Source: Gigantopelta aegis
Lineage: Eukaryota; Mollusca; Gastropoda; Neomphalida; Peltospiridae
Direction: 5' to 3'
NCBI RefSeq assembly: GCF_016097555.1
Contig: NC_054702.1
Location: 69,068,195 to 69,132,194 of the forward strand
DNA length: 64,000 nt
The number at the start of each line of letters is the position of its first letter. Within the stretch, counting starts at the first letter, position 1. Both the position numbers and the translations under genes were made by a program. Below, one piece after another: positions 23,601 to 35,751 of this stretch. Below the pieces are notes generated by a model, which did not search any database, had not been told where the DNA came from, and saw only the letters and a list, made by a program, of their open reading frames with translations.

Positions 23601-24598
23601 AGAAAAGGTCAGCTCACCAGCAGGCACTGAGCCAGTGTTCAAATATGCAGTCCTATATTACTGTTTCCACTGTCCTAACTTACTTATCAATGAAGCCACT
23701 TTAAATATAGGTTTTCATGTAGTTTTATTTTCATTTTCCTTTTGTTCACTAATTTTTCAACTACATGTGTATTTTAGAAATAAAAGAAATAAAATAAAAT
23801 TCTGAATTCTGACACCATCCTTCACCCGTGCGGCTAAAACATTTACCTTTTGTTTCACTATACATATATATATATATATATATAAATAAAATTTAAATGT
23901 GTTTTGTCTCCCCCCCCCACCCCCCCACTCCTCTCCACACTATAACAAGTGTCAATTGCTATGGCCATTGCCCATGTGACACATTTGTAATATGACATGT
24001 TGAATTTCACTTAGGAAAGTATATTTTAAGGAGTTTCTTATTTTGGCTTCTTTTCTATTTTTTAAAAGTAGTTGTAAGGGATACTAGTCTTGAATTTTCC
24101 TGCCATGTTCTAAATCTTTATTCAATATTTTCTATTTTATAATTTAAACATTTAAGTAAACAAAAAAAACCCCACCAAACCCACCACCACCACCACCAAC
24201 ATCATCCTTTCTTATTTAAAACATAAATTTATTACGGTACTTGGTTTATATAAAAATGCATCTTTAATTAAATAAAACATTTATTTATATTTGCTAGTAG
24301 GGTCAGAAATTACCAATCTCCCACTGTATTGATTATGTTCCTGGTTACATTTTTATTTACTATGATTAGTATTAGGGGTTTTGTTTTGAGTGGGGGTGAG
24401 GGTCTTTAACTATGTATACAAATCTATACAATCAAAGACAAAATTATTGACAATTACTGACAAAATGAATGGTTAATGTTTTCTTCTGTTTTTTCCTTCT
24501 AGGTTTGGCTTCACAAAACCAAGCAGCCTGACTTCTCATTTGGAATTCGACACAGTCAGTATCTCACCCCACTCATTGTGGATGTGCAAGAAGACTAA
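20267..24598 (+). CDS. ODF3: ODF3/CIMAP-like SHIPPO-repeat protein, complete gene of 4 coding exons (253 aa)
   Basis: Join 20267-20666, 22684-22808, 23467-23607 and 24503-24598: 762 nt including TAA, all GT-AG introns with consistent phases (1, 0, 0). The protein alternates SHIPPO motifs (S/T-P-G-P-x-x-Y at residues 18-23, 60-65, 96-102, a degenerate one at 132-138, 176-182, 212-218) with a second motif of the Y-S-F-G-x-R type (46, 82, 118, ~157, 197, 233). It ends in F-S-F-G-I-R-H-S-x-Y…P-L-I-V-D. Length and layout fit vertebrate ODF3 (about 254 aa), now called CIMAP1A, a sperm-tail/ciliary doublet-microtubule protein. There is no signal peptide or membrane segment. The start is the first ATG after the acceptor and gives M-V-Y-E-Y. 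Which vertebrate paralogue it matches cannot be decided by eye. Confidence 0.9.
20697..21012 (+). mobile_element. Full-length SINE-1, tail A
   Basis: The tRNA-like head has A-box 'atagcccagtggtaaagca' and B-box region 'ggattgatctcc'. The core and A tail end in 'aaacaaaacaaactttatc'. It lies in the intron 30 bp after an ODF3-like donor. Confidence 0.9.
21390..21556 (-). mobile_element. SINE-2 with internal deletion
   Basis: Both ends of SINE-2 are present on the - strand ('gtggttaagcc'-like head; 'gaaatgaaat' 3' end), but the 'ttatatccaattaagg' block is deleted. Confidence 0.75.
21868..22037 (-). mobile_element. SINE-1 fragment, tail A
   Basis: Reverse-oriented tail and part of the core ('attggctattggaagtcaaa', 'ggatcttttatatgca'); no head. 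Confidence 0.75.
22350..22677 (+). mobile_element. SINE-1, tail B, inserted exactly at a 3' splice site
   Basis: Full-length element: A-box 'tagcccagtggtaaagcatt', B-box region 'gatcgatccc', core, then tail B ('ttaaccatatgtcc', 'aataaaatgtgttg', pyrimidine tail). It is flanked by the exact 9-bp duplication TTTCAGCTG at 22341-22349 and 22678-22686. That duplicated sequence is the intron-end/exon-start of ODF3-like exon 2. Confidence 0.92.
22684..22808 (+). CDS. ODF3: ODF3-like coding exon 2 (residues 134-175)
   Basis: The acceptor TTTCAG|CTGCC is the right-hand target duplication of a SINE, so the pyrimidine tract upstream is SINE tail. The donor is AGG|GTAAGG at 22809. The peptide includes the Y-S-L-S-G-R motif. 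The split alanine codon joins exon 1 in frame. Confidence 0.9.
23055..23290 (+). mobile_element. SINE-1, tail A, head truncated
   Basis: Core and A tail are intact by eye ('gccagtgcaccacaact' … 'aaacaaaacaaactttaac'). Lies in ODF3-like intron 3. Confidence 0.85.
23467..23607 (+). CDS. ODF3: ODF3-like coding exon 3 (residues 176-222)
   Basis: Acceptor TTTTGCAG|ACC, donor AAAAG|GTCAGC at 23608; 47 codons, phase 0 on both sides. Contains T-P-G-P-G-T-Y, Y-S-M-T-S-R and K-P-G-P-G-A-H. Confidence 0.92.
24503..24598 (+). CDS. ODF3: ODF3-like coding exon 4 and stop (residues 223-253)
   Basis: Acceptor CCTTCTAG|GTTTGG, stop TAA at 24596-24598. It is the clear homologue of the two terminal exons at 1775-1867 and 1966-2058: all begin with Val in phase 0 and share F-x-F-G-(I/V)-(R/K)-H-S and P-L-I. 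Confidence 0.92.
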   Translation, partial: VWLHKTKQPDFSFGIRHSQYLTPLIVDVQED

Positions 24599-24634
24599 AC
24601 ATTCAGCCACTGAAGATACACAAACATATTTAAA

Positions 24635-24640
24635 AATAAA
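24635..24640 (+). terminator. Candidate poly(A) signal of the ODF3-like gene
   Basis: AATAAA 37 bp after the stop. Other AT-rich hexamers follow further down, so the real 3' end could lie later. Confidence 0.4.
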
Positions 24641-26090
24641 AACTGAAGTGGAATTTATGTGGTTCGAGATCATTCATCAAAATGAAACATTTTGCTCAAG
24701 TATTTTCAATTTTATTTTCATTATTTTTCTTTCAACCAGTTTTCAATGTGGACCATACCAAAGAGTTTATTATTCATTCTTAGTACTGATCAGTATTTAT
24801 GTCACTAGTCACATGTTGCACAAAACAGTGTTTTGGTATTTGGGAATATTACTGTAAATTCTTAAATACTGGCTCAAGCATCTAGAATATATTTCCATTG
24901 ATCTCTTGTATTTAATATTGAAATATTTTGATAAACAAATCTGTGTGGTGTTTTAGAAATGAATTCTTTATTAGAGATCGTCTCTTTTTTTGTCACATAT
25001 TTAAAACCTGTCATAGTTTGAACATTTACGATAATCGGGATTATTCATAATCAAAGTTTGAAAATATACGGTAATCAGAAAGTCTACTGATAACCAAACA
25101 TTGTATTATTATTAAAATATTTATGAGAATTTTAATTTAGAATTTAAATAAAATAAACAATTACTGATTTTTAAAAATGAAATAAATTTCTAAGTAAATT
25201 TGTTAAAGTGCAAATTTCATATTTGTGTGCATGGGTATACAGACGTTTCTGTCATAATGTTGGTTTTGATGGTCAATTTTTTTTCTCAATTTTGATATCA
25301 GTATTATTACTAGTCATAAATTATAATATTTTATTTTTAAAGAAGGTTTCATTCACTTTTCAATTAAGTTTTTCTATTGTGCATTTTTTTTAAAGGTCGA
25401 TGTGGTAACACTGATTATCATTCTTTTCTGCATGGGTTACATTTAATTTTTATCAAATAATTAAATTATAATGGATATTTTTTTTTATCAATAATTATGT
25501 GTTTGACTCATAATAATAAATATTACAAATCATTTATTGAATTATTCACTTGCACTTCTGATCATGTGTTCAGAAGTAAAGTTTGAACCCATGAAAATGG
25601 ATACCAAGTTTGGTTAATAAACTAACCTGTAACACATTTAGATAAGGTAAGTGAATGCATAACATAATATATTAGTTTATTTGATCAAGAATATTTAGGA
25701 ATATTTTAGAAACTTTTATAATACAATGTAGTTTTGAAATATTACTTTTAAAAATGAAAGCATAATATTTTTTTTTTTGTATACATTTATTGCCAAGTCT
25801 TTTGAAAGTTTTATAAAAACATATTTACACTTCATAATATATTACATATGTTTATTTATATCTGTGTTATATGTACATGTATTTATAAAAATGTTTACAT
25901 CTATTATATCATATATGTTTATATATATTTAAATGTGTACTTTTTGAAAATAAAATATACTTGAGTGATTAAATATTTTTAAACATTTAATTTTTTATGG
26001 TTTTTATTTTGCTTTACTAGTTTGCTTGTTATTGTTTCTGAAAAAAAAGGAGAGAATTTTTTTCTTTATAGCACCGAATATGTAGTTTGT
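24641..26090. other. AT-rich sequence after the ODF3-like gene; no second gene seen
   Basis: Likely 3' UTR and intergenic DNA. The open frames at 24540-24857 (overlapping the last exon in another frame) and 25208-25393 have no domain support. Confidence 0.45.
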
Positions 26091-26107
26091 AGTAAATAAG
26101 AGTCTAT

Positions 26108-26330
26108 TTTCCAACCAATGCCATACAACTGGTGTATCAAATGCCATGGTGTGTACTTTTTTGTCCATGAGGAAAGTTCATATAAAAGATCCTTTGCTGT
26201 TTGTTCAGCAGGCATAATTATCTTGTGGCAGCAACTGGTTTCTTCTCTTTTGTTTGATCTAATGTCAAAATACCATTCTGTAGACAACAAATAGCTGCAG
26301 CTTAAAATATGCTCAAGTGTAAACAATTGT
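26108..26330 (+). mobile_element. Diverged SINE-1 copy
   Basis: A recognisable but old core ('aaccaatgccatacaactgg', 'tataaaagatcctttgctg') and tail remnants. Confidence 0.65.
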
Positions 26331-26369
26331 TTATCAAATATTCCTTTCCTTACTAAGGTAATACGTAGA

Positions 26370-26516
26370 GAATAATACATGAGTGGCCGGTAGATACCAT
26401 TTATCTCACAAGGAGTTATTTTAAAATGTATCTAACGAGCGAAAGCGAGTCTGATACGTTTTTTAAACAACGAGTTGTGATATAAATGGTATCTAACAGA
26501 CATGAATGTATTATTC
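26370..26516. mobile_element. Foldback element
   Basis: GAATAATACATGAG…TAGATACCATTTAT at the left pairs with ATAAATGGTATCTA…CATGAATGTATTATTC at the right, giving arms of roughly 60 bp. No ORF. Confidence 0.7.
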
Positions 26517-27366
26517 TATTTCTTACATATCCTCAAAAACCAGGTTTTAAGCAAATTTTAACATCTTTTTTGACTAAAAGTTATTTACAGCCGTTGTACT
26601 TGTAGCTAACTTATGTGTCACAGATACATGATTATCAGGTTAACTATATGTCACAGTGTAATATATTTCCACCGTGTTGTTTTTCATTGGATGCATGGCA
26701 CTGGTTACCTGGTCATCACCTAGGAGCAGCCAGTCATATGTCTTGAAATTTGTTAACACATATGTGTGTTAATAATCCATGTGTTATCAAAAATAACGCA
26801 TAGTGTTCTCACCAATGGGAGTGTAAAAAAAAATATTTTTAATTAGTGGTGCAATCAGTTTTTCATTCTTCCCATTTTCAGGTTTGTTTTATAAAAAATG
26901 TATGCAATACTGCTATTAATATAGGCTGCTTTGTTTTAAAAAAAAATCTAAACTGAACTGCATGAATGTTCAATTTATGAATGTACATATGAAGACTTCC
27001 ATTTTCAAACTATGATATACACCATGTTCCAGATTTTGGATTTAGAAGTCAAAGTACACAGATATTAGTACAACTCAACAATATGACAAAGAGTTTCCAT
27101 TAAAATACAATCTATGTCCATTGAACAGGATCTTAAAACTGCTTTGTGTGATATATGTAATGCCATATTGCAGCAAATTCACATCTTTTTCTCTCAAAAT
27201 GACATCACTGGATATATTTTGTGTTTTGGAAAAGAACTCTTTATATACGTGAATACAGGTATAGTTATATTTCCTTACAAGTAATGACTTCAAGGTCCTT
27301 AACATCTATTTACCTATTTTCTTGGGTAATCTTCCTAGTTAGTAGCTGAACTCCATACCCCGTGGG

Positions 27367-27700
27367 GGGGGGCAAGACATAGCCTAGTGGTAAAGCGCTC
27401 ACTTAATACGCGGTCAGTTTGGGTTCAATCCCCGTAAGTTGACCCATTGGGCTATTTCTTGCTCCAGCCAGTGAACCACGACTGGTATATCAAATAATTT
27501 GGTATGTGCTATCCTGTCTATGGGATGGTGTATATAAAAGATCCTTTACTGCTAATCAAAAAGAGTAGCCCATGAAGTGGCGAGAGTGGGTTTCCTCCCT
27601 CAATATTTTTGTGGTCCTTAACCATATGTCCGATGCTATATAATCGTCAATAAAATGTGTCGAGTGTGTCGTTAAATAAACCATTTCCTTCCTTTTTTCC
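27367..27700 (+). mobile_element. Full-length SINE-1, tail B
   Basis: Head 'catagcctagtggtaaagcg', 'gggttcaatcccc' B-box region, core, tail B ending in 'aaaccatttccttcctt'. Confidence 0.88.
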
Positions 27701-27744
27701 ATATCCCATGATCCAATTAGATGTGATTATTTATACCATGGACA

Positions 27745-27880
27745 GGTTGTAGGATGGTGCTACTAATGGAAAAATGTAGCGGGTTTCTTCTCTAAAGACT
27801 ATATGTCAAAATTACCAAATATTTGACATCCAATAGCTGATGATTAATAAACCAATGTGCTCTAGTGGTGTTGTTAAACT
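27745..27880 (+). mobile_element. SINE-1 fragment, tail A
   Basis: Only the 3' third is present ('ctactaatggaaaaatgtag' to 'ggtgttgttaaac'). Confidence 0.75.
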
Positions 27881-27954
27881 ATCTATGGAAAAGATACCTT
27901 ACAGCTCTTGTTAACCTATGTGGAAGCAATGGGTTTACTTTCTTACTCCAGATT

Positions 27955-28246
27955 AAAAGTTTGATTTGTTTAACAACACTACTATAGGACTTGATTAATT
28001 AATAATCTGCTATTGGATATCAAACATTTCATAATTCTGAAACACAAACTTCAGAGGAAACCTGCTACATTTTTTCTTGTATGAACTTTCCCACAGACAG
28101 GACAGCACATACCAGAACCTTTGATATACCAGTGATGAGGCACTGGTTGGGCTGATCTAAAGACCCAAACAGTTAGAGAATGGGTGAGGGTGTCTGATCC
28201 TTAGACCCAAGTACCTCAGGTATGTGCTCTACTCACTGAGCTAGGA
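27955..28246 (-). mobile_element. SINE-1, tail A, near full length
   Basis: Reverse-oriented A tail, core and a tRNA-like head ('tagctcagtgagtagagcac' on the - strand). Confidence 0.8.
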
Positions 28247-28517
28247 AGGAAGGAATGCTTTATTTATCAATGCTGGGCTTCTAGAATTTTTATAAAATCC
28301 ACTAGCCATTGGATCAGTGATTAAATTTTATTTAGTAGCCATGATTAAAATTAACTAGCCCTACTTTTCTTTGAGTTAACATAAGTTTACTTAATAATAG
28401 TAATAATCAGATATGTCACCTACAGGAGATAGAGCTTAAACACACTAGTCTTTCCAATTAGCAGCAAGAGATCTTTTAAAAGCATTCCACAGACAGGAAA
28501 GTACATAACATTATTAC

Positions 28518-30023
28518 GGTGACCGGTCAAAAACCCCTCCGGTCAAAACCCCCTCGGTCAAAACCCCCTCAGTCTAAACCCCCTCCAGTCAAAACCCCCT
28601 CCAGTCAAAACCCCCTTATTTAGGAAATAATTATAAAAAATGACAAAATAATTAATACCCAAAATATTTATTCACACTTGCATATTATAAGATTTGATTG
28701 CATAGACTTTTGTATAAGTCATAATCCATTAGATCGCATTTAGATCTATTTCCATCTGATGCAGTGTCCGATGCCTTTGAGAGTATCCTCCATTGACTTA
28801 GCACCATCTTGGCGGGCTGTGCACAAATTCAAGAGCTTAGACTGCAATTTGACTGTTTTACGGCGAACACTTTTGCTGGGGGCTCACCCCTCAATGATTA
28901 AGTCTTGAAGTGATTGTGGATTTTTAGGAAGATGCTTGGCACGCTCCCGACGTAGTGTACGTTTCACAACTTCTGGGTTGCCTAGAGCAGCACGAATATC
29001 AGTTGTAGCAGTTGCTGTAGTATCCACGACTATCTGGGTTGGCGTACCCCGCGATGTACCACTTACGTTCTTTTGTGTTTTTAAAGCCTGCACTAGCTGC
29101 AACAGAGTCGGGATTGGGATCATGAGTGTGTTGGACAGTGTGTATCACTGTCTGGATCTCAATATCTGTGGTCACTGCTCCCTTGCAAGAAAAGGAAGCC
29201 CTGTTGGAGCATTCCCATCGCACTGTAGACTTAGACTTGTTCTTTTGGTATACATATATCCTTCATGCAGAAGTTTTGACCACTCCTTGTGAAACAAAGT
29301 ATCACTTCCATGGTTGTTCACAGAATGAATGATTAATAGACCAGACCCTAACCATTTTCTGTGTAGCATCCCATGTGACATTTGCTAGTCATGTACTCTA
29401 CTTTTTTTGTTCAAAAATAACTGCTCAATCATTAATCCCATCAATAGCTAAGAGCCCTTCAATAGCTAAGATCACATAAGTAACAGAGATTGCTAATTAC
29501 TATCAAATTCTTTCATTATATTATTTAAAGGATTTCTCAAGGCTTCCCAAACATTAATCCCTGCAGCAGCTAGCCAAGATCAAGCTGTTGTTGTTGTTGT
29601 TGTTGTTGCTAATTACTATCATGTTCTTTCCTTATATTGCAAATTACTATCAAGTTCTTTCATTATACTATTATCCATATAAGTAGTTTTCCTAGGCTTC
29701 CCAATTACATCTATCTCTAAGATCAAACATTTTGTAAAAACTACAATTCTAAGTCTATGAGTAGCTTCACTGAAAGCCTAAAGTCTATGTAGTGTAACAT
29801 ACACTAAATAACAACATAAATAAATATATTTCAGATAATTATTCAAAAGAGATTAAAACAATTATTCATCTATGTTAATATTATACCAACTTTACCACTA
29901 TAAATACCAAACAATAATAATAAGAGGGGGTTTTGACCGTCTGACTATTTATTGCAGGGGGTTTTGACTGGAGGGGGTTTTGACCGAGGGGGTTTTGACC
30001 GAAGGGGGTTTTCACCTGGATTC
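28518..30023 (-). mobile_element. MULE-type DNA transposon, non-autonomous, 9-bp target duplication
   Basis: An exact 9-bp duplication CATTATTAC flanks the element (28509-28517 and 30024-30032), the size expected for Mutator-like elements. Both ends are arrays of a 15-17 bp unit, GGTCAAAACCCCCTC and variants: about six copies at 28525-28618, about five in inverted orientation at 29925-30012. The outermost 20 bases pair imperfectly (14 of 20). The interior holds a broken reading frame on the - strand resembling the N-terminal part of MULE proteins (separate entry). No transposase catalytic core is visible, so the copy cannot move by itself. Confidence 0.78.
28884..29381 (-). pseudogene. Decayed N-terminal part of a MULE protein (FLYWCH-like zinc-finger region)
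   Basis: Three overlapping - strand frames read as one broken protein. The first (29381 to about 29230) holds G-Y-M-Y-T-K-R-T. The next (29223 to about 29090) holds W-E-C-S-N-R…C-K-G-A and a H-T-H-D run. The last (about 29090-28884) holds S-R-G-T-P-T-Q and ends in L-Q-D-L-I-I-E-G before a stop. This order (W-x-C…C-x-G-A…H-x-H, then a basic arginine-rich segment) is typical of FLYWCH-like domains of MULE elements. At least two frameshifts break it. Family identity is from memory of the pattern, not a search. Confidence 0.6.
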
Positions 30024-30109
30024 CATTATTACAGAGGACTACCGTAGTTGCAACAAGAAACAGGCCAATGGGCCAACTGATGGGAATTGATCCTGAACCA
30101 ATGTGTGTG

Positions 30110-33100
30110 TGCGACTGGTGTATATGCACCCACCACCCACCCACCACCAAATTACCAAAGGTTTTTCTATCAAATTTAGATAATGTTACATAAACGGGGT
30201 TTTTCATGTTGGTCCCATGATCCCATCACAAGGAATTCACCCCCCACCACATTAAAAATCCTGCATATGGGCCTGCAACTAGACTGACTGAGCTAGGTCC
30301 CCCCCACTCTAGATCAAGTGTCAGAATAACCATAATATTATGTTAAGACTAAAAAACAAACCCTCATTATTTGTACTGGTATATTCATTTTGTCTTCTTT
30401 TTTTCCTATAATTATTACTTCTGTGTTATTTTCTATCACAGACAATGCATTTACTAATGCAACAACTAGTTTCAAATTTCAGTTACCAACATATTAATGT
30501 GTTATCAGGGGTGGGAATTGTCCTCAGATCAGCTGTTTTCCTCTCATGGAACATTGCGTTTCCTTGCGTTTTAATTGTCCTTTCCTCCAAAATGTGTCCG
30601 ATGGCACAGATTTTAACCTATGATTTCAAGAATTTCCAGGACCCCTCTAGATTTCCTCTTTTTTACAGTGCACCAATTCCCTCCCCTGGTTATAAAAGAG
30701 TGTTATTATTCTCTTAAAGAAAATACAAAACCAAATAGGAGTTAAATATTTTTTTTATCTCACAACAGTTATCGACAACATGAACACTAATATGGCACAA
30801 ATGCATAAGAGGCACTATGAACATCGACTATAGAATATAATAAATAAATATATACACACGATGTAGAATACCTGTACATAGAGGAATACAAGTGTTACTT
30901 AATGATAATACATGTAATAATACCACTAATAATAATCTTTACTTTAAGAAGGTGACACACTCAGTACTAATAGAGACTGGTCTTCCTTACATGGCAGTAC
31001 AAGTTATAATTCGAGGCAATGTCCTATGAAAACAAATGCCTTATGAACACAGTTGATTGCTTATGCTTGATGCAAGCTAAATAATTGGTTGCCAAATTTT
31101 AAAAAATGGCTGACTAAAATGGCGGTGTTTTTGGTATGAAAGTGTAATAATTTATGTTGACAAATTTTGATTATTTTATTATAAAATTGTTGAAAATATT
31201 CTCTGTTTCAGCCCTTAAAGAGTTTTGTTTTCATAGTATATAAATTCTATAGAATTACATACTGAATTATTCAATGAAGCATAAATTAATATTTATAATA
31301 TTATGTTGAATAACATAAGTAAACAACAGCCTACTATTCAAATAATAATATTATTATATATGAAAATATGTAATATTTAACCCTTTGAAACAGATATTAA
31401 CAAAAGTATTTTTTACCATTGTGTTGATATTAGTAGGCGTATAAATTTAAAAAAATAAATCAATTAAAATAACACGCCACTAACTAGTACATGTATTACA
31501 ACTTTTAAAGATTTTGTCAGAAATATGCTTTTGATAAATGTGACCATGATCGTTAAAACAGAATGTCAGGACTGTTTCCATAACAATATGAAATATGTAT
31601 GATTCACATATTGCAGAAATTGTTAGACGTAGCATTATAATTAATAAAATAATGGTTATTACTTATGTTGTTTTCACTGAAATATACATGAAAAGAAAAA
31701 TAGCAGATTTATCAGTTGTCTTTACAATCAACTGAAATTATCATAATTTGTTTTATGACAAACCTTAGTTTAATACAGTGTACAACAAATCAAAGTATTT
31801 GTGTTGCTGCTGTGGTCTTGATAGATATAGATATACAATGTATATATATAAATCACCATAATATTTTTACATGTATATTAAAAGCATAAGCTACAAACAA
31901 GTACAATATTTATGCAAAATTGTTAAAATTATCATAATACTTTATTAGTACCGTAGCTACCATGCATGTTTTTACTAATCATCTAAGAATGTGTTAATTT
32001 TTACACTTGATTCAATTTTTAAAATAAGATTTACAAAGCAAATACATTTTTCTTTTACAAGAATACATGTAAATTCCAGGAAAATACCAAAGCTCTGTTT
32101 AAGAAACACTGACCTAACTATCATAATACAATTACTCCACAGTGGACAATTTAAAAAAAAAAAAAATATATATATAATGGAAAAACCCCCACTAAAAACC
32201 AAAACACACTTAGGCACAATTCTGATTATTAAATAATAATAATAATAATAATAATATTCTCTTATTGGGATATGTATTATATGAACATAGGCAACAATGA
32301 TATATAATAATAATAATATATGCACCCATTTAATATCTGTGTTATTTGATATTACGTTTTGAACAAAAGCAAATGAAAGGAAACAAGGAGGTAGTGTTAT
32401 GAGGTACGTATCCAAAACTTAGAAAGTAAGCTGGAGCACTGATCCCCTCACAAGATGTTTCAAAGAAAACATTTAATATGCAAGTTCTAAAAGTCCTATC
32501 AAATAAAAAATTACACCCAATTTTTAAAAATTTATTTATATTATTTTTTATTATTATTATTTTTTTAATAATTAGGTATAAATGGCTGACAGAACTCGTT
32601 AAGTTCACTCGTTATGAAAACAAAAGTAGTTCACCTTTTTCTTTCTTTTTTTAAATTATACTTAACTTTGGTGGACCAGGTAATAGGAGGGATAGAAAGC
32701 TAAATTGCATTCCTTTGGATTGTTCAGAATATTTTAAACATTAAAATGAGTTAATCTGAAAACCATGACATTACCAGTTCTCATTGCCCTTGATATAATT
32801 CATGAAAATCTCTAGACTGAAAAACTAAAACCTGTATTTTTCCTCATAGACATCACCAGGATCGTTTTTTTAAAAGGGTTAATTTTAATTATGAACTAAG
32901 ACATTACATGGATAATATAAAACAAATTAAAGGTGAAGAACTGTTAAAAAACAAATATAACAGCCTAAGGGGAGTTTGTTTTACACCATACCCCCTCCCT
33001 GGTGATGTAATAGATTTTAATAGGTTCTATTCAGTGGTTTAATTTTATAATGCTTCTGTTAGTGAGGGGACCATTAAAAATAAATATAAATATTTGTTTA

Positions 33101-34327
33101 GTTGCAATGTAAATTTAACAATCTGATAACAAAAGATAAACCTAATATATCTGTTATTATTTTTTCCCTTAATTTTAGTATAAAACAATAAAATGTTAAT
33201 AAGGTCAACATAACTGCAACAAATATTAAATATAAAAATCCAAAACAATAGTGTTTAACAAAATTGAGATAAATGTTAAAAATAACAATGATTATTATCT
33301 TAATGAGAGCTATCTTAGTGTCTAACTACCCTAGATGTTTTGTCTTCATTTATATACTAAAAATACTGAAAACTAAATTATCTGCCATGTTCACTAGAAA
33401 TATTTTATTGCATGTATTATGTTACATAACAGCACCGGTATTAGACAAATATGAGGTTTTGTTTTACCAAATTGTTTATTTGATATTTTGATTTATATTT
33501 TTTTGAAACAATTTAATGATAACAAAAATTTCTTTTTTTAATTAAATGTTCTATACAAACAAATAAATATGTAACAACAAAACAGAAATAACAAATGATA
33601 CCAAAATTACAAGTAAACCTTTTAAAACAAAACAATATCTGTTCATTGCAGGAAAGGGTTTCCTTTGTTTTTCTTAGCCCTGAGTAAAAAAAAGAAAAAG
33701 AACAAAAACAAAATAGATTCTGCCAACGTTTTAAATCTGTACCTTTAAAATTCAACAACACCATTAAAAACAAAACAAAAAATTATTACTGGTATGTTAC
33801 CTTTTTTTTAGAAACAATATAAAGCAACTTAAAAAAACAATTTATACAAGTGTTGATAATGGACATTGAAAATAGTACCCACACATACCCCACCCTCCAA
33901 AAATAGTATTCTTTTACATATATCATTAACATCAGATCTGCTATTCTTGAGCCTAACTATCGTCTATAATATTAAATCATGACAGAAAATTTCTGTATAC
34001 AAATACACAACATGAATAGTTAACTTCATTAATAGTTAAATGTATCCTGAAGCATTCATCAAATTTTTGTAATTGTACCAACTGTGTATATTGTAGTGAA
34101 ACAAATCTGTGAAGGAATATTTTCAGTTGCTATTGCTATCACGAGTAAGGTTTCTATCAAACACACATTAACCCTAATCCTTGTATACATTTTTTTTAAA
34201 TTATTTATTGCCTACCAGAATACATCGAGATATACAAAGTCAGTTATATGAATTGTTTTTTCAATTCTCTTATCTTTTTAAAAACTACAAATTTGACTTG
34301 TGCATTTTCATTGCAGTTTAATGTATA
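30110..34327. other. Gene-poor AT-rich intergenic DNA
   Basis: Contains a small tRNA-like SINE head remnant at about 30275-30310 and (AAT)n at 32235-32255. The 146-aa open frame at 31975-32415 (- strand) is low-complexity, includes a poly-Tyr stretch from (AAT)n, and I do not accept it as a gene. Confidence 0.5.
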
Positions 34328-34357
34328 TATAGATAGATAGATAGATAGATAGATAGA
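34328..34357. repeat. (GATA)n microsatellite
   Basis: About seven GATA units. Confidence 0.9.
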
Positions 34358-35435
34358 CAGTTGATTTGTAACTTCAGATGAGTTTTCTATTGATGACCAC
34401 TTTTATTATGAAACTAATGGCACACTAGGGTGTATACCACCAAATCAAATCCCATAAACAATAGTAACATACATGTATGTGGCTAAAACTCCTACCTGTA
34501 GCGTATCAATTGACATAAACACCACATATATAAATACTACCACCCCTCACCCTTAAAAGTGAATCCAAAAAAAATTAGGGATCAAGCTGCTCATTTCAGA
34601 GATAATGTCCATGACTACCCTGGTTCTGCACCAAATTTTAGTAGGTTTGTTTTTACAGGTACCCCATACATGTTTCAAGTACAAGGCTACTTGACACAGT
34701 GGTACTAGATGAAATAAAATTGCATACATTTTTTGCCCAGATGAAACTACATGTAACTTTATTTACAATCAACAAACTCACATTTATCACCAATCACAGG
34801 ACTTGTGATGTTAACTTCTCTATCAAAAGTTCAGTGCACCTTGAACTTTGACCCAGCCAGAAGTTATTCGGTTGAGTACTACCACTAGGTAACCAATTTG
34901 TAATTCCTCTGATTTGAAAGTTAAATAACTGGCACAGGGCCCGCAGAGTGTATTTGAAAGTGGAGGGGATACTGTCAGTTCATTGGTCTGGGGGAATCAT
35001 AATGCATGTATTTGAGGGCCAGAATCTGTTCCCTCGAGAAAATGTTAGAATTTCAGGTGTCAAAATATGACATTTATAGCACCCTGAGCACTGTACCAGG
35101 GAGAAGTCGGGGTCAATGACCCCCACCTCCACCCCCACCCCCACACCCACTCACACCCCTTTGTGCAGACCCAGTGGTATGCATACTAAATGATCAATTA
35201 TGTGAAATTTGGTGCCCAGCTAAATAAAAGTATTTTAACCTCTTAAAATACTTTCTGGTAATAGAGGGTATATATCAGTGCCAATTTTTATTTAAACAAT
35301 ATTTGTTCCATTAATAGACTAAGTGGTTTGGCAAAACCTGCGATGGTATTGTAAATGTCCCTCCATGTACATACAATGGATACCTGTCTATGAGCCTTAG
35401 GTGGATAATATGGGCATTTCAACAGTTTTGTGGGA

Positions 35436-35480
35436 GGGGGGAATCTAGCTCAGTCAGTAGAGGTCTTTTCTCCCATCCCT
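35436..35480 (+). mobile_element. tRNA-like SINE head fragment
   Basis: 'aatctagctcagtcagtaga' matches an A-box-type head; no core follows. Confidence 0.4.
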
Positions 35481-35751
35481 AGCCATGCAAGACAGACCCA
35501 TTTCATGACATCAGCCCATGAAGAATACATCTGTCTTGCATGGGCTATGACGTCATTGAATTTAACATGGGGAGTATTATGGCGCTGGTAATATATGACA
35601 TCATATCAATGCAAGTTGGTTGGTTTTAGATCAATATTTTGTTATTAAAACCTTCATTATAAAAGCTATCATGTTAATTTGTAGTGTTAAATTATATTTA
35701 ACACATGATAGGATAGTGTAGTTTATTTGTGATAAAACGGTGAAATAAAGA

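Larger units (their letters stand above)
28430..30105 (-). mobile_element. SINE-1 copy split by the MULE element
   Basis: Core remnants at 28430-28508 ('agcaagagatctttt', 'cacagacaggaaagtacata') and head-side remnants at 30033-30105 ('aggccaatgggcc', 'gggaattgatcctg') are parts of one reverse-oriented SINE-1, separated by the insertion at 28518-30023. Confidence 0.6.

Noticed and set aside
28936..29292. 118-aa + strand open frame
   Set aside because: Shadow of the decayed MULE protein on the opposite strand, whose composition and motif order make sense.
31975..32415. 146-aa - strand open frame with hydrophobic stretches
   Set aside because: AT-rich low-complexity translation with a poly-Tyr run from (AAT)n; no motif, no splice partners.
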